Assembly (NCBI GenBank): GCA_020849765.1
Contig: JADLAY010000024.1
Location: forward strand, 310,001-374,000
Origin: Anaerolineae bacterium
Lineage (GTDB): Bacteria; Chloroflexota; Anaerolineae; Aggregatilineales; Phototrophicaceae
Direction of reading: 5' to 3'
Length of the DNA: 64,000 bases
Shown piece by piece: positions 32,688-42,414 of this stretch. Every line of letters begins with the position of its first letter. Position 1 is the first letter of the stretch. The position numbers were made by a program, and so were the translations under genes. Under the pieces are notes generated by a model, which saw only the letters and a list, made by a program, of their open reading frames with translations, made no database searches and was not told where the DNA came from.

Positions 32688-34292
32688 CTATCCCATACCG
32701 CCGAGCACCTGGACGTAGCCCTCGCCGACGCCGACCAGCGCGTAGACGAACGCCTGCCCATTGACATCGACCACACCAGCGTAGACGACCTTCGCCACGG
32801 AGACGGGCTGCATCGTCGCCGCGTCGTAGCCCATGCTCGCCGCCGTCGCGGTGAAGGCCAGCCCGCCGTCCACGTCGGTGACCTGGGCAAAGGCCAGCCC
32901 ATCCAGCTTGGGATAGACGGTCGTGATCAGGTCGAGCGCATCGCCAGGTGTGGCGGGCATCGCCCCCGTCGTCAGCAGGCCATACGCGCCCGCCGCCGCA
33001 CTCGTGAGCTGTGTGCTCAGGTTGTCCGTGCTGATCGTGCAGTTCGCGCTGTTCGCCGCGCAGTCACCGACCATCACCCCGCCGACGCCGCCATTGAGCA
33101 AGCCCCAGTAGGCCGCGCCACTGATCGACGTGGCATTGCTCAGGTAGGCTTGCAGTTCAGCGGGCAAATAGCTGAATGTCGCCAGGACAGCGTCGGTCGC
33201 CTCCCCGGCATACAACGGCTCGATGACCGCGCCCAGTTGATCGTTAGCGAAGACGACCAGCGCTTCATAGGCTTCGGCGGAGGGCGTTGGCGTCGCCGCG
33301 GCGTTGATCGACACGCTGGTCGTCACATCACCGACGGTCACCGTCCCGACCGGCTCGTCGCTGATGTCGCCGACGTAGACGTAGGTGTTGTAGGTCGCGT
33401 CATAGACGTAGCTGTAGCAATCCCACGGATAGGCGGCGCAGTAATTGACATACTGCTCGGCATAGGCCAGGTAGTAATCGACCGAGGCCGTCGTGTAGTT
33501 GACCGCCTGCTCATACGTTTGCAGCAGATAATCCGCCGATGCGCTGACCGTGTTGTAGTAGGTATTCGCGGTGTAGTTCACCGCCGAGTAGTAATCATTC
33601 CAGAACTGGTCGTAGGCTTGCTGTGCCGCCGCCGTCGCCTGTTGAGCGGCCTGCTGCGCCGAGTCGCTTGCGTCTTGCAGAGCCCCCTCGACCGCGGCCT
33701 GCGCATCCGCCTGCACCTGAGCGATTCCCGTCAGATCGCTGTATGCGCCGGGCGTCTCCGGCACCGTACCTTCGAGCGCGTCCGGCTGCCAACCCGCCTC
33801 TTGCAGCGCTGTGCCGATGTTCCCACCCGCGCCCTCGTCCTCACCGCGCTGGCTGCGCGTGCCAAAGCCGCCGAAGCCGCTGAACGACGGATCATCACCG
33901 AACAATGCGGACAGATCGAGCGGGATACTGCCCGTCCCACGCTCGCTGAAACGCCCGGAAGGATCAAAACCGCCGCCGCGCCCTTGCAGCGATTGGCGGA
34001 TCTGATCCATGGACTCGGTCGTCAGGCCGCCGCTGGTGCGAGCGCCCGCACCACCACGCCCCGCCTGGCTGCGATCGATGCCGCTGCCACTCCATCCGCT
34101 GCCAACCTCACCACTCGGCATCTGAACGCTCGAAAAACCCGCGCTCATGGCTGAGCCGCCGATGCCGGGGCCGCCCGCCCCACCGCCACCGCTCGGCGCA
34201 GGCCGCGTGCCCGCGCTCGGCTGCGCAAACGCCAGCGCCGCCGTCGCCAATAACCAGACTGCGCAAAGAACCAACAGCTTGAACGTCTTCAT
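32688..34292 (-). CDS. Secreted Tyr/Ala/Gln-rich protein of unknown function
   Basis: A 534-residue exported protein. The N-terminus is a clear signal peptide ending ALAFAQ. Residues about 30-160 are Gly/Ser-rich and disordered-looking (GGGGAGGPGIGGSAMSAG). Residues about 195-230 are Ala/Gln-rich helix (AQQAAQQATAAAQQAYDQ). Residues about 230-310 are very rich in Tyr and Asn (NYTANTYYNTVSASADYLL, DYYLAYAEQYVNYCAAYPWD) with spaced YY/NY pairs. A C-terminal domain (about 340-534) appears globular, with one Cys pair (GDCAANSANC). No family recognised. A surface, fibre or matrix role is possible. GGGGA lies before the ATG and a terminator follows. Confidence 0.75.
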   Translation of the reverse strand: MKTFKLLVLCAVWLLATAALAFAQPSAGTRPAPSGGGGAGGPGIGGSAMSAGFSSVQMPSGEVGSGWSGSGIDRSQAGRGGAGARTSGGLTTESMDQIRQSLQGRGGGFDPSGRFSERGTGSIPLDLSALFGDDPSFSGFGGFGTRSQRGEDEGAGGNIGTALQEAGWQPDALEGTVPETPGAYSDLTGIAQVQADAQAAVEGALQDASDSAQQAAQQATAAAQQAYDQFWNDYYSAVNYTANTYYNTVSASADYLLQTYEQAVNYTTASVDYYLAYAEQYVNYCAAYPWDCYSYVYDATYNTYVYVGDISDEPVGTVTVGDVTTSVSINAAATPTPSAEAYEALVVFANDQLGAVIEPLYAGEATDAVLATFSYLPAELQAYLSNATSISGAAYWGLLNGGVGGVMVGDCAANSANCTISTDNLSTQLTSAAAGAYGLLTTGAMPATPGDALDLITTVYPKLDGLAFAQVTDVDGGLAFTATAASMGYDAATMQPVSVAKVVYAGVVDVNGQAFVYALVGVGEGYVQVLGGMG

Positions 34293-34509
34293 CTTCCAAT
34301 CCCCTGAATCGATCCCGATTACGACTATTTCTCATCCAATGCGCACGTTCAGCGCCCGAATAACGTTTGACTCAGTATGTGATTGAACATATTGCGAAAC
34401 GATAAAGAATGTTTAAGCAGTCTGTAAAACGGCGAATACGAGACTATCACTTGACCAAATGAGCACCGCTCCACCAAAAACGCTGCTACAAAAGTGCGCC
34501 CGCCTTCAC

Positions 34510-34515
34510 TATAAT
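34510..34515 (+). promoter_or_regulatory. alaS -10 element
   Basis: TATAAT at 34510-34515, 44 bases before the alaS ATG, with no good -35 box. The implied transcript start near 34522 excludes much earlier start codons. Confidence 0.45.
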
Positions 34516-34559
34516 CGTGAGCAGTGACGACATCAGCACGGGCAGAGAGAAGTATCTTT

Positions 34560-37274
34560 ATGCGATCGATGACCAGCGCGGAAGCGCGTCAGGCATTCTT
34601 AGATTTCTTTGAGGAGATGGGGCACAAAAAGGTCGCCTCGTCCTCGCTTGTGCCGGGCAACGACCCCACCCTGCTCTTCACCAACGCGGGCATGGTGCAG
34701 TTCAAGGACGTCTTCCTGGGGCTGGACAAGCGCGACTACAAACGCGCCACGACCTCGCAGAAGTGCATGCGCGTCTCCGGCAAGCACAACGACATCGAAG
34801 AAGTCGGCCCATCGCCGCGCCATCACACCTTCTTCGAGATGCTGGGCAACTTCAGCTTCGGCGATTACTTCAAGCGCGACGCCATCAAGTACGCCTACAC
34901 GCTGCTGACCGAGGTCTACGGCCTGCCGCCGGAACGCCTGGCCTTCACCGTCTACCAGAACGACGACGAAGCCTACGATCTATGGGTTAACGAGATGGGC
35001 GTCGATCCCAAGCGCGTCGCCCGCCTGGGGCCAAAGACCAACTTCTGGCAGATGGCGGAGACCGGCCCCTGCGGCCCGACCAGCGAACTGCACTGGGATA
35101 AGTACCCGGAGCGTGGCATCGACGACATCATCCCGTCGCTCGAAGCCGAAGACGACCGCTTCCTTGAACTGTGGAACCTCGTTTTCATGCAGTTCAACCG
35201 CACGCAGCCGGATGAGCAGCACACCGGCCAGTTCGACGTGCCGCTGCCCGCGCCCGGCGTCGACACGGGTATGGGCCTGGAGCGCATCCTGAGCGTCGTC
35301 AACGGCGTCAAGGCCAATTACGACACGGATCTGTTCACGCCGATCATCCGCAAGACGCAGGAACTGACCGGCCACAGTGACGAAGAACGCGACGCCAACA
35401 TCGTTCCCTACCGCGTCATCGCCGACCATGCGCGCGCGGCGGTCTTCCTGATCGCGGACGGCGTCATGCCCGGCGCCAAGGGGCGCGACGCCATCTGCCG
35501 TCTCGTCATCCGCCGTGCCGCACGCTTCGGCGCCAAGATCGGCTTCAACGCGCCGTTCCTGGCCGAGATCGCCGACAGCGTGATCGACATCATGGGCGGC
35601 CACTACACCGAGCTGGTCGAGCGCGCCGCGGCGATCAAGCGCGTCATCACACTGGAAGAAGAACGCTTCCTGCGCACGATGGAGCGCGGCCTGGGCGAAC
35701 TCGACCTGATGCTGATGGAGATCAGCGGCAATGGCGGGCGCGTGCTGCCCGGCGACAAGGCCTTCTACCTCAAGGCGACGCTCGGTCTGCCGATCCAGGT
35801 CACGAAAGACATCGTCGAAGAGCGCGGCTTCACGGTCGATATGCAGGGCTTCCAGGCGGCAGAGGACGAGCACGCCCTCGCCAGCGGCGGCGATAGGCCG
35901 ATGGGCACCATCGAGGCCGCGGAGGTTTACGCCGCAGTGCTGGAAGATCTGCAGAACGCGGGCAAACTCGGCGCGAGCGGCGTCACCTACGAGCCGTACA
36001 ATCACCTGCGCGTCGACGATCGTGTGCTGGCGCTGCTGGTCGATGGCCAACCGGTCGAGCGCGCCATCGCCGGTGATCGCGTCGAGGTCGTCCTCGGCAC
36101 GACCGGCTTCTACGTCGAGAGCGGCGGCCAGGTCAGCGACACGGGTATCATTCACGGCGACGGCTGGCTGATCGAGATCGAAGACATGAAGCGCCCGGTC
36201 GGCGGGCTGATCACGCACGTCGGCGAAGTCGTCGAAGGCAGGCCGCAGGTCGGCGATATGGCGACCGCCGAGGTCGATGTCGAGCGCCGCGATGCTATCA
36301 CGCGCAATCACACGGCGACTCACCTGCTCCACGCTGCCCTGCGCAATCGCCTGGGCGATCACGTGCAGCAGCGCGGTTCGCTCGTCGCGCCAGATCGTTT
36401 GCGCTTTGACTTTGTGCATGACAGCAAGATCGACTCGAACACGCTGCGCGCGATCGAGGACGAGATCAACGGCATCATCCTACATAACTATGACGTCAAG
36501 CCGGTCGAGAAGAGCCTGCAAGAAGCGCGCAAAGAAGGCGCGATGGCGCTCTTCGGCGAGAAATATGGCGACCGCGTGCGCACGATCAGCATCATCGATC
36601 ACGATGGTTCACGCCGCTACAGCTATGAGCTGTGCGGTGGCTGCCACGTCCCGGAGACGGCAACGATCGGCTCGTTCCTGATAGTCAGCGAAGGCAGTGT
36701 CAGTGCGGGCGTCCGCCGCATCGAGGCTCTGACGGGCCTCGGCGCGACCCATTACGCCCAGCGCAACCTGATGCTCACAGATCACGTGGCGCAGGCGCTC
36801 GGCACCACGCCAGACATGATCGACACGCGCGTCGCCAGCCTGATGACGGAGTTGAGCGGCGCCTACAAGCAGATCGAAGCTCTGCAGCGGCGCGTCGCAC
36901 GCCAACAGTTCGAAGCGCTGCTCGGCGGGCTGGAACAGGTCGACGGCGTGCAGGCGCTGATCGCCCAGGTCGACAACATCCCGGTCGAGACCCTGCGTGA
37001 GATGGCGGACTGGTTCCGCGGCGCGGTCAACGAGCGCGGAGTGGTCGTGCTCGGCAGCGTCACCGACGGCCGCCCGCAGCTCCTGGTCGCCGTCACAGAC
37101 GACATGACCAAGCAGGGGCTGCACGCGGGCAACCTGATCAAACAGATTGCGCCGATTGTCGGCGGCGGCGGCGGCGGGCGTCCCAATATGGCGCAGGCGG
37201 GCGGCAAAGATGCCAGCCAGCTCCCGGCGGCGCTGGCCGAGGCGCGCAAGCTCATTGCCAGCCGGTCATCCTAA
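34560..37274 (+). CDS. alaS: Alanyl-tRNA synthetase
   Basis: AlaRS (904 aa) charges tRNA-Ala and edits mischarged Ser and Gly. The class II core is at about 1-250 (FLDFFEEMGHKKVASSSLVP, FTNAGMVQFKDVFLG). The editing domain has the zinc motif NHTATHLLHAAL with the CGGCHV partner. The C-Ala part ends with the glycine run GGGGGGRP and AQAGGKD. ATG 34560 is chosen: a GAGAGAAG stretch lies upstream and the expected transcript start is near 34522, ruling out an earlier GTG at 34524. Length matches bacterial AlaRS (about 875-900). Confidence 0.96.
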   Translation: MRSMTSAEARQAFLDFFEEMGHKKVASSSLVPGNDPTLLFTNAGMVQFKDVFLGLDKRDYKRATTSQKCMRVSGKHNDIEEVGPSPRHHTFFEMLGNFSFGDYFKRDAIKYAYTLLTEVYGLPPERLAFTVYQNDDEAYDLWVNEMGVDPKRVARLGPKTNFWQMAETGPCGPTSELHWDKYPERGIDDIIPSLEAEDDRFLELWNLVFMQFNRTQPDEQHTGQFDVPLPAPGVDTGMGLERILSVVNGVKANYDTDLFTPIIRKTQELTGHSDEERDANIVPYRVIADHARAAVFLIADGVMPGAKGRDAICRLVIRRAARFGAKIGFNAPFLAEIADSVIDIMGGHYTELVERAAAIKRVITLEEERFLRTMERGLGELDLMLMEISGNGGRVLPGDKAFYLKATLGLPIQVTKDIVEERGFTVDMQGFQAAEDEHALASGGDRPMGTIEAAEVYAAVLEDLQNAGKLGASGVTYEPYNHLRVDDRVLALLVDGQPVERAIAGDRVEVVLGTTGFYVESGGQVSDTGIIHGDGWLIEIEDMKRPVGGLITHVGEVVEGRPQVGDMATAEVDVERRDAITRNHTATHLLHAALRNRLGDHVQQRGSLVAPDRLRFDFVHDSKIDSNTLRAIEDEINGIILHNYDVKPVEKSLQEARKEGAMALFGEKYGDRVRTISIIDHDGSRRYSYELCGGCHVPETATIGSFLIVSEGSVSAGVRRIEALTGLGATHYAQRNLMLTDHVAQALGTTPDMIDTRVASLMTELSGAYKQIEALQRRVARQQFEALLGGLEQVDGVQALIAQVDNIPVETLREMADWFRGAVNERGVVVLGSVTDGRPQLLVAVTDDMTKQGLHAGNLIKQIAPIVGGGGGGRPNMAQAGGKDASQLPAALAEARKLIASRSS

Positions 37275-37494
37275 CGACAACACTTATGGGTGCTGCTGCA
37301 TACGACCGCATACGACGAGCGGCAGCACTCACCCTGCAGTCCGATTAAGATCCGCCAAGGCTATTTCAGGAGACGTGCTTGATTACCTCGTTCGTCAAGT
37401 GCCAGCAAAAGCTTGCCCCAGATACGGCGGATCTGGGCTGTAGTCTCGTCGTCACAAAGAAAGCCCGGATTACACCTCCAACTCCGACACTGAT
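37275..37494. other. Intergenic region without a recognised gene
   Basis: The 220 bases between alaS and the membrane glycosyltransferase contain one hairpin, GTGCTGC (37290-37296) with GCAGCAC (37322-37328), whose loop holds a direct repeat GCATACGAC. No U tract follows, so it is not a clear terminator. I see no promoter consensus or open frame worth calling. Confidence 0.4.
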
Positions 37495-39141
37495 ATGACC
37501 AGATTGCAGACAATGCCAGGCATCATCCTTTTGAGAAACCATCGCTACCTGGTGTTGGGCTGCGTTTTGTTTCTGATCAGCATCGTCTATGTCAACCCGC
37601 TGCGCGAATTCGCAACCGGCGATGAATGGGCCTACGCGCGTACGGTCAAAGTCCTTGCGGAGACGGGCACCTACCGTCTGGACGCGTGGTTGGCTCCCAA
37701 CCCACCCTTTCTGATCTACTGGGGACTAGCCTTCTCGAAAGCCTTTGGCTACTCCCTGACGACACTCCATCTATCGATGCTCTTCACGATTCCATTGGCG
37801 CTGATGGGCTGCTACGGACTCTGCAAACTGCATGACTTCAGCAACACTGAAGCGGGCCTCCTGACGCTCGTACTGCTCGCAAGTCCTCTGATCCTGCGCT
37901 TGAGTTACAGCTTCATGACGGATGTGCCGTTCGTGGCCTTCTTGCTTGTTGCCCTCTATTGCTATACGCGCGCCCAAAAACATCACGACCTGCGTTTCGC
38001 GATCGCCGCCGCCGTCGCCACGCTCGCCGCAATCCTGATCCGCCAGACGGGCGTGGTGCTACTGCTCGGCTGGGGCGTGTGCTGGATGCTCGATCGGCAG
38101 CGCTGGCGCTCGTGGCCGTTGTATCTCGCTGGGAGTTCGCTACCCGCGATTGCCCTGGTGTGGCAGCTTTACGTCGGTACCGCCCAGGCGAATCCGGTAA
38201 CACAATGGGTCTTGTCGGCTCAGAACCAGTATTTCGCGCGGCCACCTTTCGCTTTAGCTTCGGAAACGATATTCCGCACAGGCATGACGAGTCTTTATCT
38301 CGCCTTATTTGTTACGCCGCTGATCATTCCCGTTTTAGCCCTCTACACGAGCTCACTGCGTCGCCGCGTACTCCGCCGCCAGACAATCGTCGCCTTATGC
38401 TTATCTGTAGGAATCGTCATCGCCATAGTCCTGGTGGCAAGGCAGCACTCAGGAGGAAGATTCCTGATGCCGTATCTGCCCTGGTATTTTAATCTACCGG
38501 GCGATGTTCCCAAGCTTATCCTGACGATTGTGCTGTTGATTGCGAGTGTTCTGCTGCTGCCGCTGTTCGCAAAGCACATACGAAACTTCTTCAGCTTGAA
38601 GTCGTACGAGCAACTGCTTGACTTGGTCGCCCTCTTTTCGCTGCTGACCATTCTGGCGTTCTACAAGATAGGCGACAAATATCTGCTGATACTGCTGCCG
38701 TTCGCCCTGATCGCTGTGGGGAAGGGTCTCAAAGAGACTTTGGCCGCTCACAGACGGGCATTGGTCATCGCGTGCATCGCCAGCCTTCTGATCACGATGG
38801 CATGGACGCGCCAGGACTTATCAGTTGCAGCCGCACGATGGCGGGCGGCCGAGTATGTCCGTGCACAGGATGTCCCCGCGGACGAGATCGCGGCCACCTG
38901 GGAGTGGAACGGCTACTACGGGACGTTCGACGAGTTCATTGCCTCCAATGGCGGTCAACTCCCCGCTGCCTATGGCGACCAGTTCTTCTATACATGGATT
39001 CCTGAGCAGAATAGCAGCGCGCGCTACGTCGTGATGACCTCTCCAATCAATCCTGCGGAAAACATTGTCTATAATAGTCAGTATCGCGACGCATTCTTTC
39101 AGCCTCAGCCGATCTCTGTCGTCAGAAGATCTGGCGAGTAG
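37495..39141 (+). CDS. Membrane glycosyltransferase, GT-C fold (family 39-like)
   Basis: A 548-residue protein with about ten to twelve membrane segments and the first-loop motif of GT-C polyprenyl-phosphate-sugar transferases: REFATGDEWAYARTVKVLAE, with acidic Asp-Glu near residues 42-43. The C-terminal 100 residues are a soluble extracellular domain (ATWEWNGYYGTFDEFIASNG). Such enzymes transfer sugars from lipid carriers to glycans or proteins outside the membrane. Start is ATG 37495 without a strong Shine-Dalgarno; an internal ATG at 37513 is an alternative. Codon use is somewhat less GC-biased than its neighbours. No partner gene adjoins. Confidence 0.78.
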   Translation: MTRLQTMPGIILLRNHRYLVLGCVLFLISIVYVNPLREFATGDEWAYARTVKVLAETGTYRLDAWLAPNPPFLIYWGLAFSKAFGYSLTTLHLSMLFTIPLALMGCYGLCKLHDFSNTEAGLLTLVLLASPLILRLSYSFMTDVPFVAFLLVALYCYTRAQKHHDLRFAIAAAVATLAAILIRQTGVVLLLGWGVCWMLDRQRWRSWPLYLAGSSLPAIALVWQLYVGTAQANPVTQWVLSAQNQYFARPPFALASETIFRTGMTSLYLALFVTPLIIPVLALYTSSLRRRVLRRQTIVALCLSVGIVIAIVLVARQHSGGRFLMPYLPWYFNLPGDVPKLILTIVLLIASVLLLPLFAKHIRNFFSLKSYEQLLDLVALFSLLTILAFYKIGDKYLLILLPFALIAVGKGLKETLAAHRRALVIACIASLLITMAWTRQDLSVAAARWRAAEYVRAQDVPADEIAATWEWNGYYGTFDEFIASNGGQLPAAYGDQFFYTWIPEQNSSARYVVMTSPINPAENIVYNSQYRDAFFQPQPISVVRRSGE

Positions 39142-39165
39142 GCGCTAGCAGGTCATTGTTCTTAT

Positions 39166-39185
39166 GAGGCGTGATGATCCGCCTC
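39166..39185 (+). terminator. Weak hairpin after the membrane glycosyltransferase gene
   Basis: GAGGCG (39166-39171) and CGCCTC (39180-39185) with an 8-base loop, followed only by TTGCG. A possible but weak terminator. Confidence 0.35.
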
Positions 39186-39266
39186 TTGCGAAAGATTTCT
39201 GCAGAACCTAACCACGATGGTCAGTCCTGTGCTGGCTGTCGGCGTTGATGTCTGAGAGCGCAGTCT

Positions 39267-40823
39267 ATGCCGACGAGACCCGAATACTTACAGCTTGAAG
39301 CGGGCGACGATCCTGCCGTCGTCCGCGATCGCCTTGCCTTCATGCGTGGCCGTCGCGTGCTGCTCGTGTGGCCGGAATCCGGCGCGGCGCTGAATCGCAA
39401 GCTGGATCTGGTGCTGGTGCAGCGCGAGGCTGCTCGCCTGTCGATCCGGCTGGGCATCGTCACCCACGATGCCGAAGTGGCGCGCAACGCCAACGAACTC
39501 AACATCAGCGTCTTCGAGACAATCGGTGAGAGTGAGCGCAAACGCTGGAAGCGCCCGCGCGCCAATATCTTCGCCGATCGCGCGCGCAAGCCGGACGAAG
39601 AACCAAGCGCGGGCGAACTCATGCCGGTCGCCAGCCGCGTGCGCAGCGATGCTCTGCTGCCTGCTCGCACACGGCCCTTGATCCAGGTGGCGACGCTGCT
39701 CCTGATCGTCGCCGTCATTGCGGCGGCGACCTACGTCATCATGCCGAGCGCCACAGTTAGCATCGTCCCCGCTCAGGAACGGCTGCAAGTGCAAACGCCC
39801 ATCGTCGCCGACCCTGACCCGGCGGTGACGACGGTCGACATTGATGCCGGGATGATCCCGGCCCTGATCGTGCAGGTGCCGCTCGAAGACAGCGCGACCA
39901 TCCCGACGACGGGCACGCGCGAAGTCGAAGACCGGCGCGCAGCCGGTGCGGTCGTCTTCATCAACCAGACCGACAACCCGCTCGACATCCCGGCGGGCAC
40001 CATCGTCGCCACCAGCGCCGGGACGCCGATCATGTTCCAGACCACCGACACCGTGCTGCTCGGCGGCGGCATCGGCTTACAGGCGGAAGCCCCGGTTGAG
40101 GCGCTGCCTGAATATGCGGGCAGCCTCGGCAACGTCGACACCGGTCTGATCAACACCGTCACCGGCGACCTCGCCGACCGAATCAGCGTGCGCAACATCT
40201 CGCCGACGACCGGCGGCGAAGACCGCATCCTGCGCACCGTCACCGAAGCCGATCAGGATCGCCTGATCTTCACGCTGCGCCAGCAGATGCAAGCACGCGC
40301 CTGCGACGAGATGACGGCACGCGTCACCGCCACGCAGCTTGTCCTCTGCGATACCGTGCGTATCATTGAGGAACGTTCCGACCTGACGCAGTTCAGCGCG
40401 CAGCCGGGCGACGTCGCCGACGACCTCAGCCTGTCCATGCGTCTCGTGGTCGAAGCGACGGCCATCGAGCAGCTCAACGGCCAACAGATCGCGCTCGCCC
40501 GATTGTCGGCGCAAATTCCACGCGGGCGAACGCTGCTGCCGGAAACGCTGGAATATGACCCCAGTGGCGTCGCCATCGACAACGAGGGTCGCGTCGGCTT
40601 CGTCATGACGGCCAGCGGCATCGTTACTGCACAGATCAACACTGAAACCCTGCGCGATCATCTGGCCGGGCGCTCGCTCGACGATGCGCAGACCTACCTG
40701 ATGACCGAGCTCGACCTGCAGCCGGACACCGCGCCGCAGATCAGCGTGTCCCCCGCCTGGCTGCCGCATCTGCCGCTGCTGCCCATGCGCATCAACGTCC
40801 GCGTCGGAACCACCGCCCCATGA
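39267..40823 (+). CDS. Membrane-anchored baseplate-J/gp47-like protein
   Basis: A 518-residue protein. Residues about 1-130 are a cytoplasmic part with a Rossmann-like stretch (RRVLLVWPESGAALNRKLDL, LGIVTHDAEVARNANEL). One membrane segment follows (LIQVATLLLIVAVIAAATYV), then about 350 extracytoplasmic residues. The outer part resembles the baseplate J domain annotated in Chloroflexota proteins (AGAVVFINQTDNPLDIPAGT, then VATSAGTPIMFQTTD). It overlaps ruvX by 4 bases and precedes mltG. No other phage gene is near, so a tailocin or prophage is unlikely. A cell-envelope role is inferred from the mltG link. Confidence 0.72.
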   Translation: MPTRPEYLQLEAGDDPAVVRDRLAFMRGRRVLLVWPESGAALNRKLDLVLVQREAARLSIRLGIVTHDAEVARNANELNISVFETIGESERKRWKRPRANIFADRARKPDEEPSAGELMPVASRVRSDALLPARTRPLIQVATLLLIVAVIAAATYVIMPSATVSIVPAQERLQVQTPIVADPDPAVTTVDIDAGMIPALIVQVPLEDSATIPTTGTREVEDRRAAGAVVFINQTDNPLDIPAGTIVATSAGTPIMFQTTDTVLLGGGIGLQAEAPVEALPEYAGSLGNVDTGLINTVTGDLADRISVRNISPTTGGEDRILRTVTEADQDRLIFTLRQQMQARACDEMTARVTATQLVLCDTVRIIEERSDLTQFSAQPGDVADDLSLSMRLVVEATAIEQLNGQQIALARLSAQIPRGRTLLPETLEYDPSGVAIDNEGRVGFVMTASGIVTAQINTETLRDHLAGRSLDDAQTYLMTELDLQPDTAPQISVSPAWLPHLPLLPMRINVRVGTTAP

Positions 40824-41278
40824 GCAACGATCGGCGCGTGCACGGCCGCCTGCTCGGCATCGATCACGGCCTGGTGCGGATCGGCCTCGCGGTCAGCGAC
40901 GAGACCGGCCTGGTTGCGCGCGAACTGAGCATCATCCGGCGCACGTCGAAACGCGAAGACTTCGCTAAAATCAATCACATTGCCGCCGAACAACGCGCTG
41001 TCGCTTTGATCGTAGGCATCCCGACGGATTACGCACGCGCCGAACAGGGTTTATACTCGCAGGCAGATCGGGTGCGCACGTGGGTCGAGGCGCTGCGCGA
41101 AGCGACGACACTGCCAATCGTGCTCTGGGACGAGACGATGAGCAGCCACGAGGCGCAAGAACTGGCGCGAAAACAGCGGCGCAAACGTGAGGCGCCGGTG
41201 GACGACTTGGCCGCGCGCGTGATCTTGCAGAGTTATCTCGATGCGCTGCGCGATGGGTTGGCCGAGCCGCCCACCTGA
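40820..41278 (+). CDS. ruvX: Putative pre-16S rRNA nuclease / Holliday junction resolvase-like YqgF
   Basis: A 152-residue RNase H-fold protein of the YqgF/RuvX family, which trims pre-16S rRNA ends. The first catalytic motif is LLGIDHGLVRIGLAVSDE. IVGIPTDYA and WDETMSSHEAQELARK follow, and the last acidic motif is DDLAARVILQSYLD. Length is normal. ATG overlaps the upstream gene (ATGA) and mltG follows at once. The yqgF-mltG pairing is common in bacteria and supports both assignments. Confidence 0.92.
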   Translation: MSNDRRVHGRLLGIDHGLVRIGLAVSDETGLVARELSIIRRTSKREDFAKINHIAAEQRAVALIVGIPTDYARAEQGLYSQADRVRTWVEALREATTLPIVLWDETMSSHEAQELARKQRRKREAPVDDLAARVILQSYLDALRDGLAEPPT

Positions 41279-41307
41279 GTTTGATCGACGGTAGAAAGGC
41301 CAAGGCT

Positions 41308-42414
41308 TTGAATCGGTTCTGGCGCGCAGTTTTGGTGATTGGTGGCATGCTCCTGATCGGCGGGCTCATCTGCGCCGCCACAATCTTCTTGCTCTCCGGC
41401 GGGCGCCTGGGCGAGCTTGTCCAGGATCAACTGGCACGGATTCGCCTGGCCTCGCGCGAGGCCGATCTCAACCGCCCGATAGGCAGCGAGACGATGCCGA
41501 TCCGCTTCACCATCGACCCTGGAGATACCCCGCGCACGGTCGCGCAGAATCTCGTCTACGAGGGGCTGATCGCCGATGCGGATCTGTTCGTCGATTACGC
41601 GCGCGCCTACGACATCGACACCCAGCTTGAGGCGGGCGTCTTCTTCCTTTATCGCACGGAGACGCTGGCGGAGATCGCCCACGCGCTGACTGATTCGGCC
41701 AGCAGCCAGTTCGTCTTCCGCATCCTCGAAGGCCAGCGCCTGGAAGAAGTCGCCTACGAACTGATCGATAGCAACCCCTTCTTTGGCTTCAGCGGTGCGG
41801 AGTTCTTCGCCCTGGTCGGCCCTGGCTCCCAGCAGGATTCGGGCCTCACCCAATTCATCGGGCTGCCCGCGGGCGCATCGCTCGAAGGCTTCTTGTTCCC
41901 GGATACGTACCAGCTGCCCGCCGCGGTGACGCCCATCCAATTACGCCAGATCATGACCCAGGAATTCGTCAGCCGCATGGGCAGCGACCTCCCGGCGCAA
42001 GCGCGCGCCCAGGGTTTCACCCTGTACGAGATTGTCACATTGGCGTCGATCATCCAGCGCGAGGCCGTGCGCGTCGACGAAATGCCGCTCATCAGCAGCG
42101 TCTATCGCAACCGTCTGCGCCAGGGTATGCGCCTGGATGCCGACCCGACCGTGCAGTATGGCATCGGTTTTCGTGGCGGCTCCTGGTGGCCGCAGATCAC
42201 ACGCGACGACTATCAAAACGCGCGATCCGCTTATAACACCTATCTGAATGAGGGGCTGCCGCCCGGCCCGATCGCCAGCCCTGGCATGTCCGCCATTCAG
42301 GCCGCACTTAATCCCGAAGTGAGCGATTACCTGTTCTTCCGCGCGCGCTGTGATGGCAGTGGCTATCACGACTTCGCCGTCACCTATGCGGAGCATCTGG
42401 CGAATGGCTGCTAG
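41308..42414 (+). CDS. mltG: Endolytic murein transglycosylase
   Basis: MltG cleaves nascent peptidoglycan strands at the membrane and sets glycan length. It has an N-terminal membrane anchor (FWRAVLVIGGMLLIGGLICA), a LysM-like part (about 60-120) and the YceG catalytic domain. The catalytic Glu is in LASIIQREAVRVDEMPLIS, followed by VYRNRLRQGMRLDADPTVQY and LPPGPIASPG. TTG 41308 is preferred, with AAAGG 8 bases upstream; TTG 41281 would add nine residues but lacks a ribosome site. The lipoprotein gene overlaps its end by 11 bases. Confidence 0.9.
   Translation: MNRFWRAVLVIGGMLLIGGLICAATIFLLSGGRLGELVQDQLARIRLASREADLNRPIGSETMPIRFTIDPGDTPRTVAQNLVYEGLIADADLFVDYARAYDIDTQLEAGVFFLYRTETLAEIAHALTDSASSQFVFRILEGQRLEEVAYELIDSNPFFGFSGAEFFALVGPGSQQDSGLTQFIGLPAGASLEGFLFPDTYQLPAAVTPIQLRQIMTQEFVSRMGSDLPAQARAQGFTLYEIVTLASIIQREAVRVDEMPLISSVYRNRLRQGMRLDADPTVQYGIGFRGGSWWPQITRDDYQNARSAYNTYLNEGLPPGPIASPGMSAIQAALNPEVSDYLFFRARCDGSGYHDFAVTYAEHLANGC

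Noticed and set aside
37275..37494. Terminator after alaS at the hairpin 37290-37328
   Set aside because: The 7-bp stem has a 25-base loop and no following T tract.
39267..40823. Prophage or tailocin indicated by the baseplate-J-like protein
   Set aside because: No tail, capsid, lysis or integrase gene is in the window, and the gene sits in a ruvX-mltG operon.
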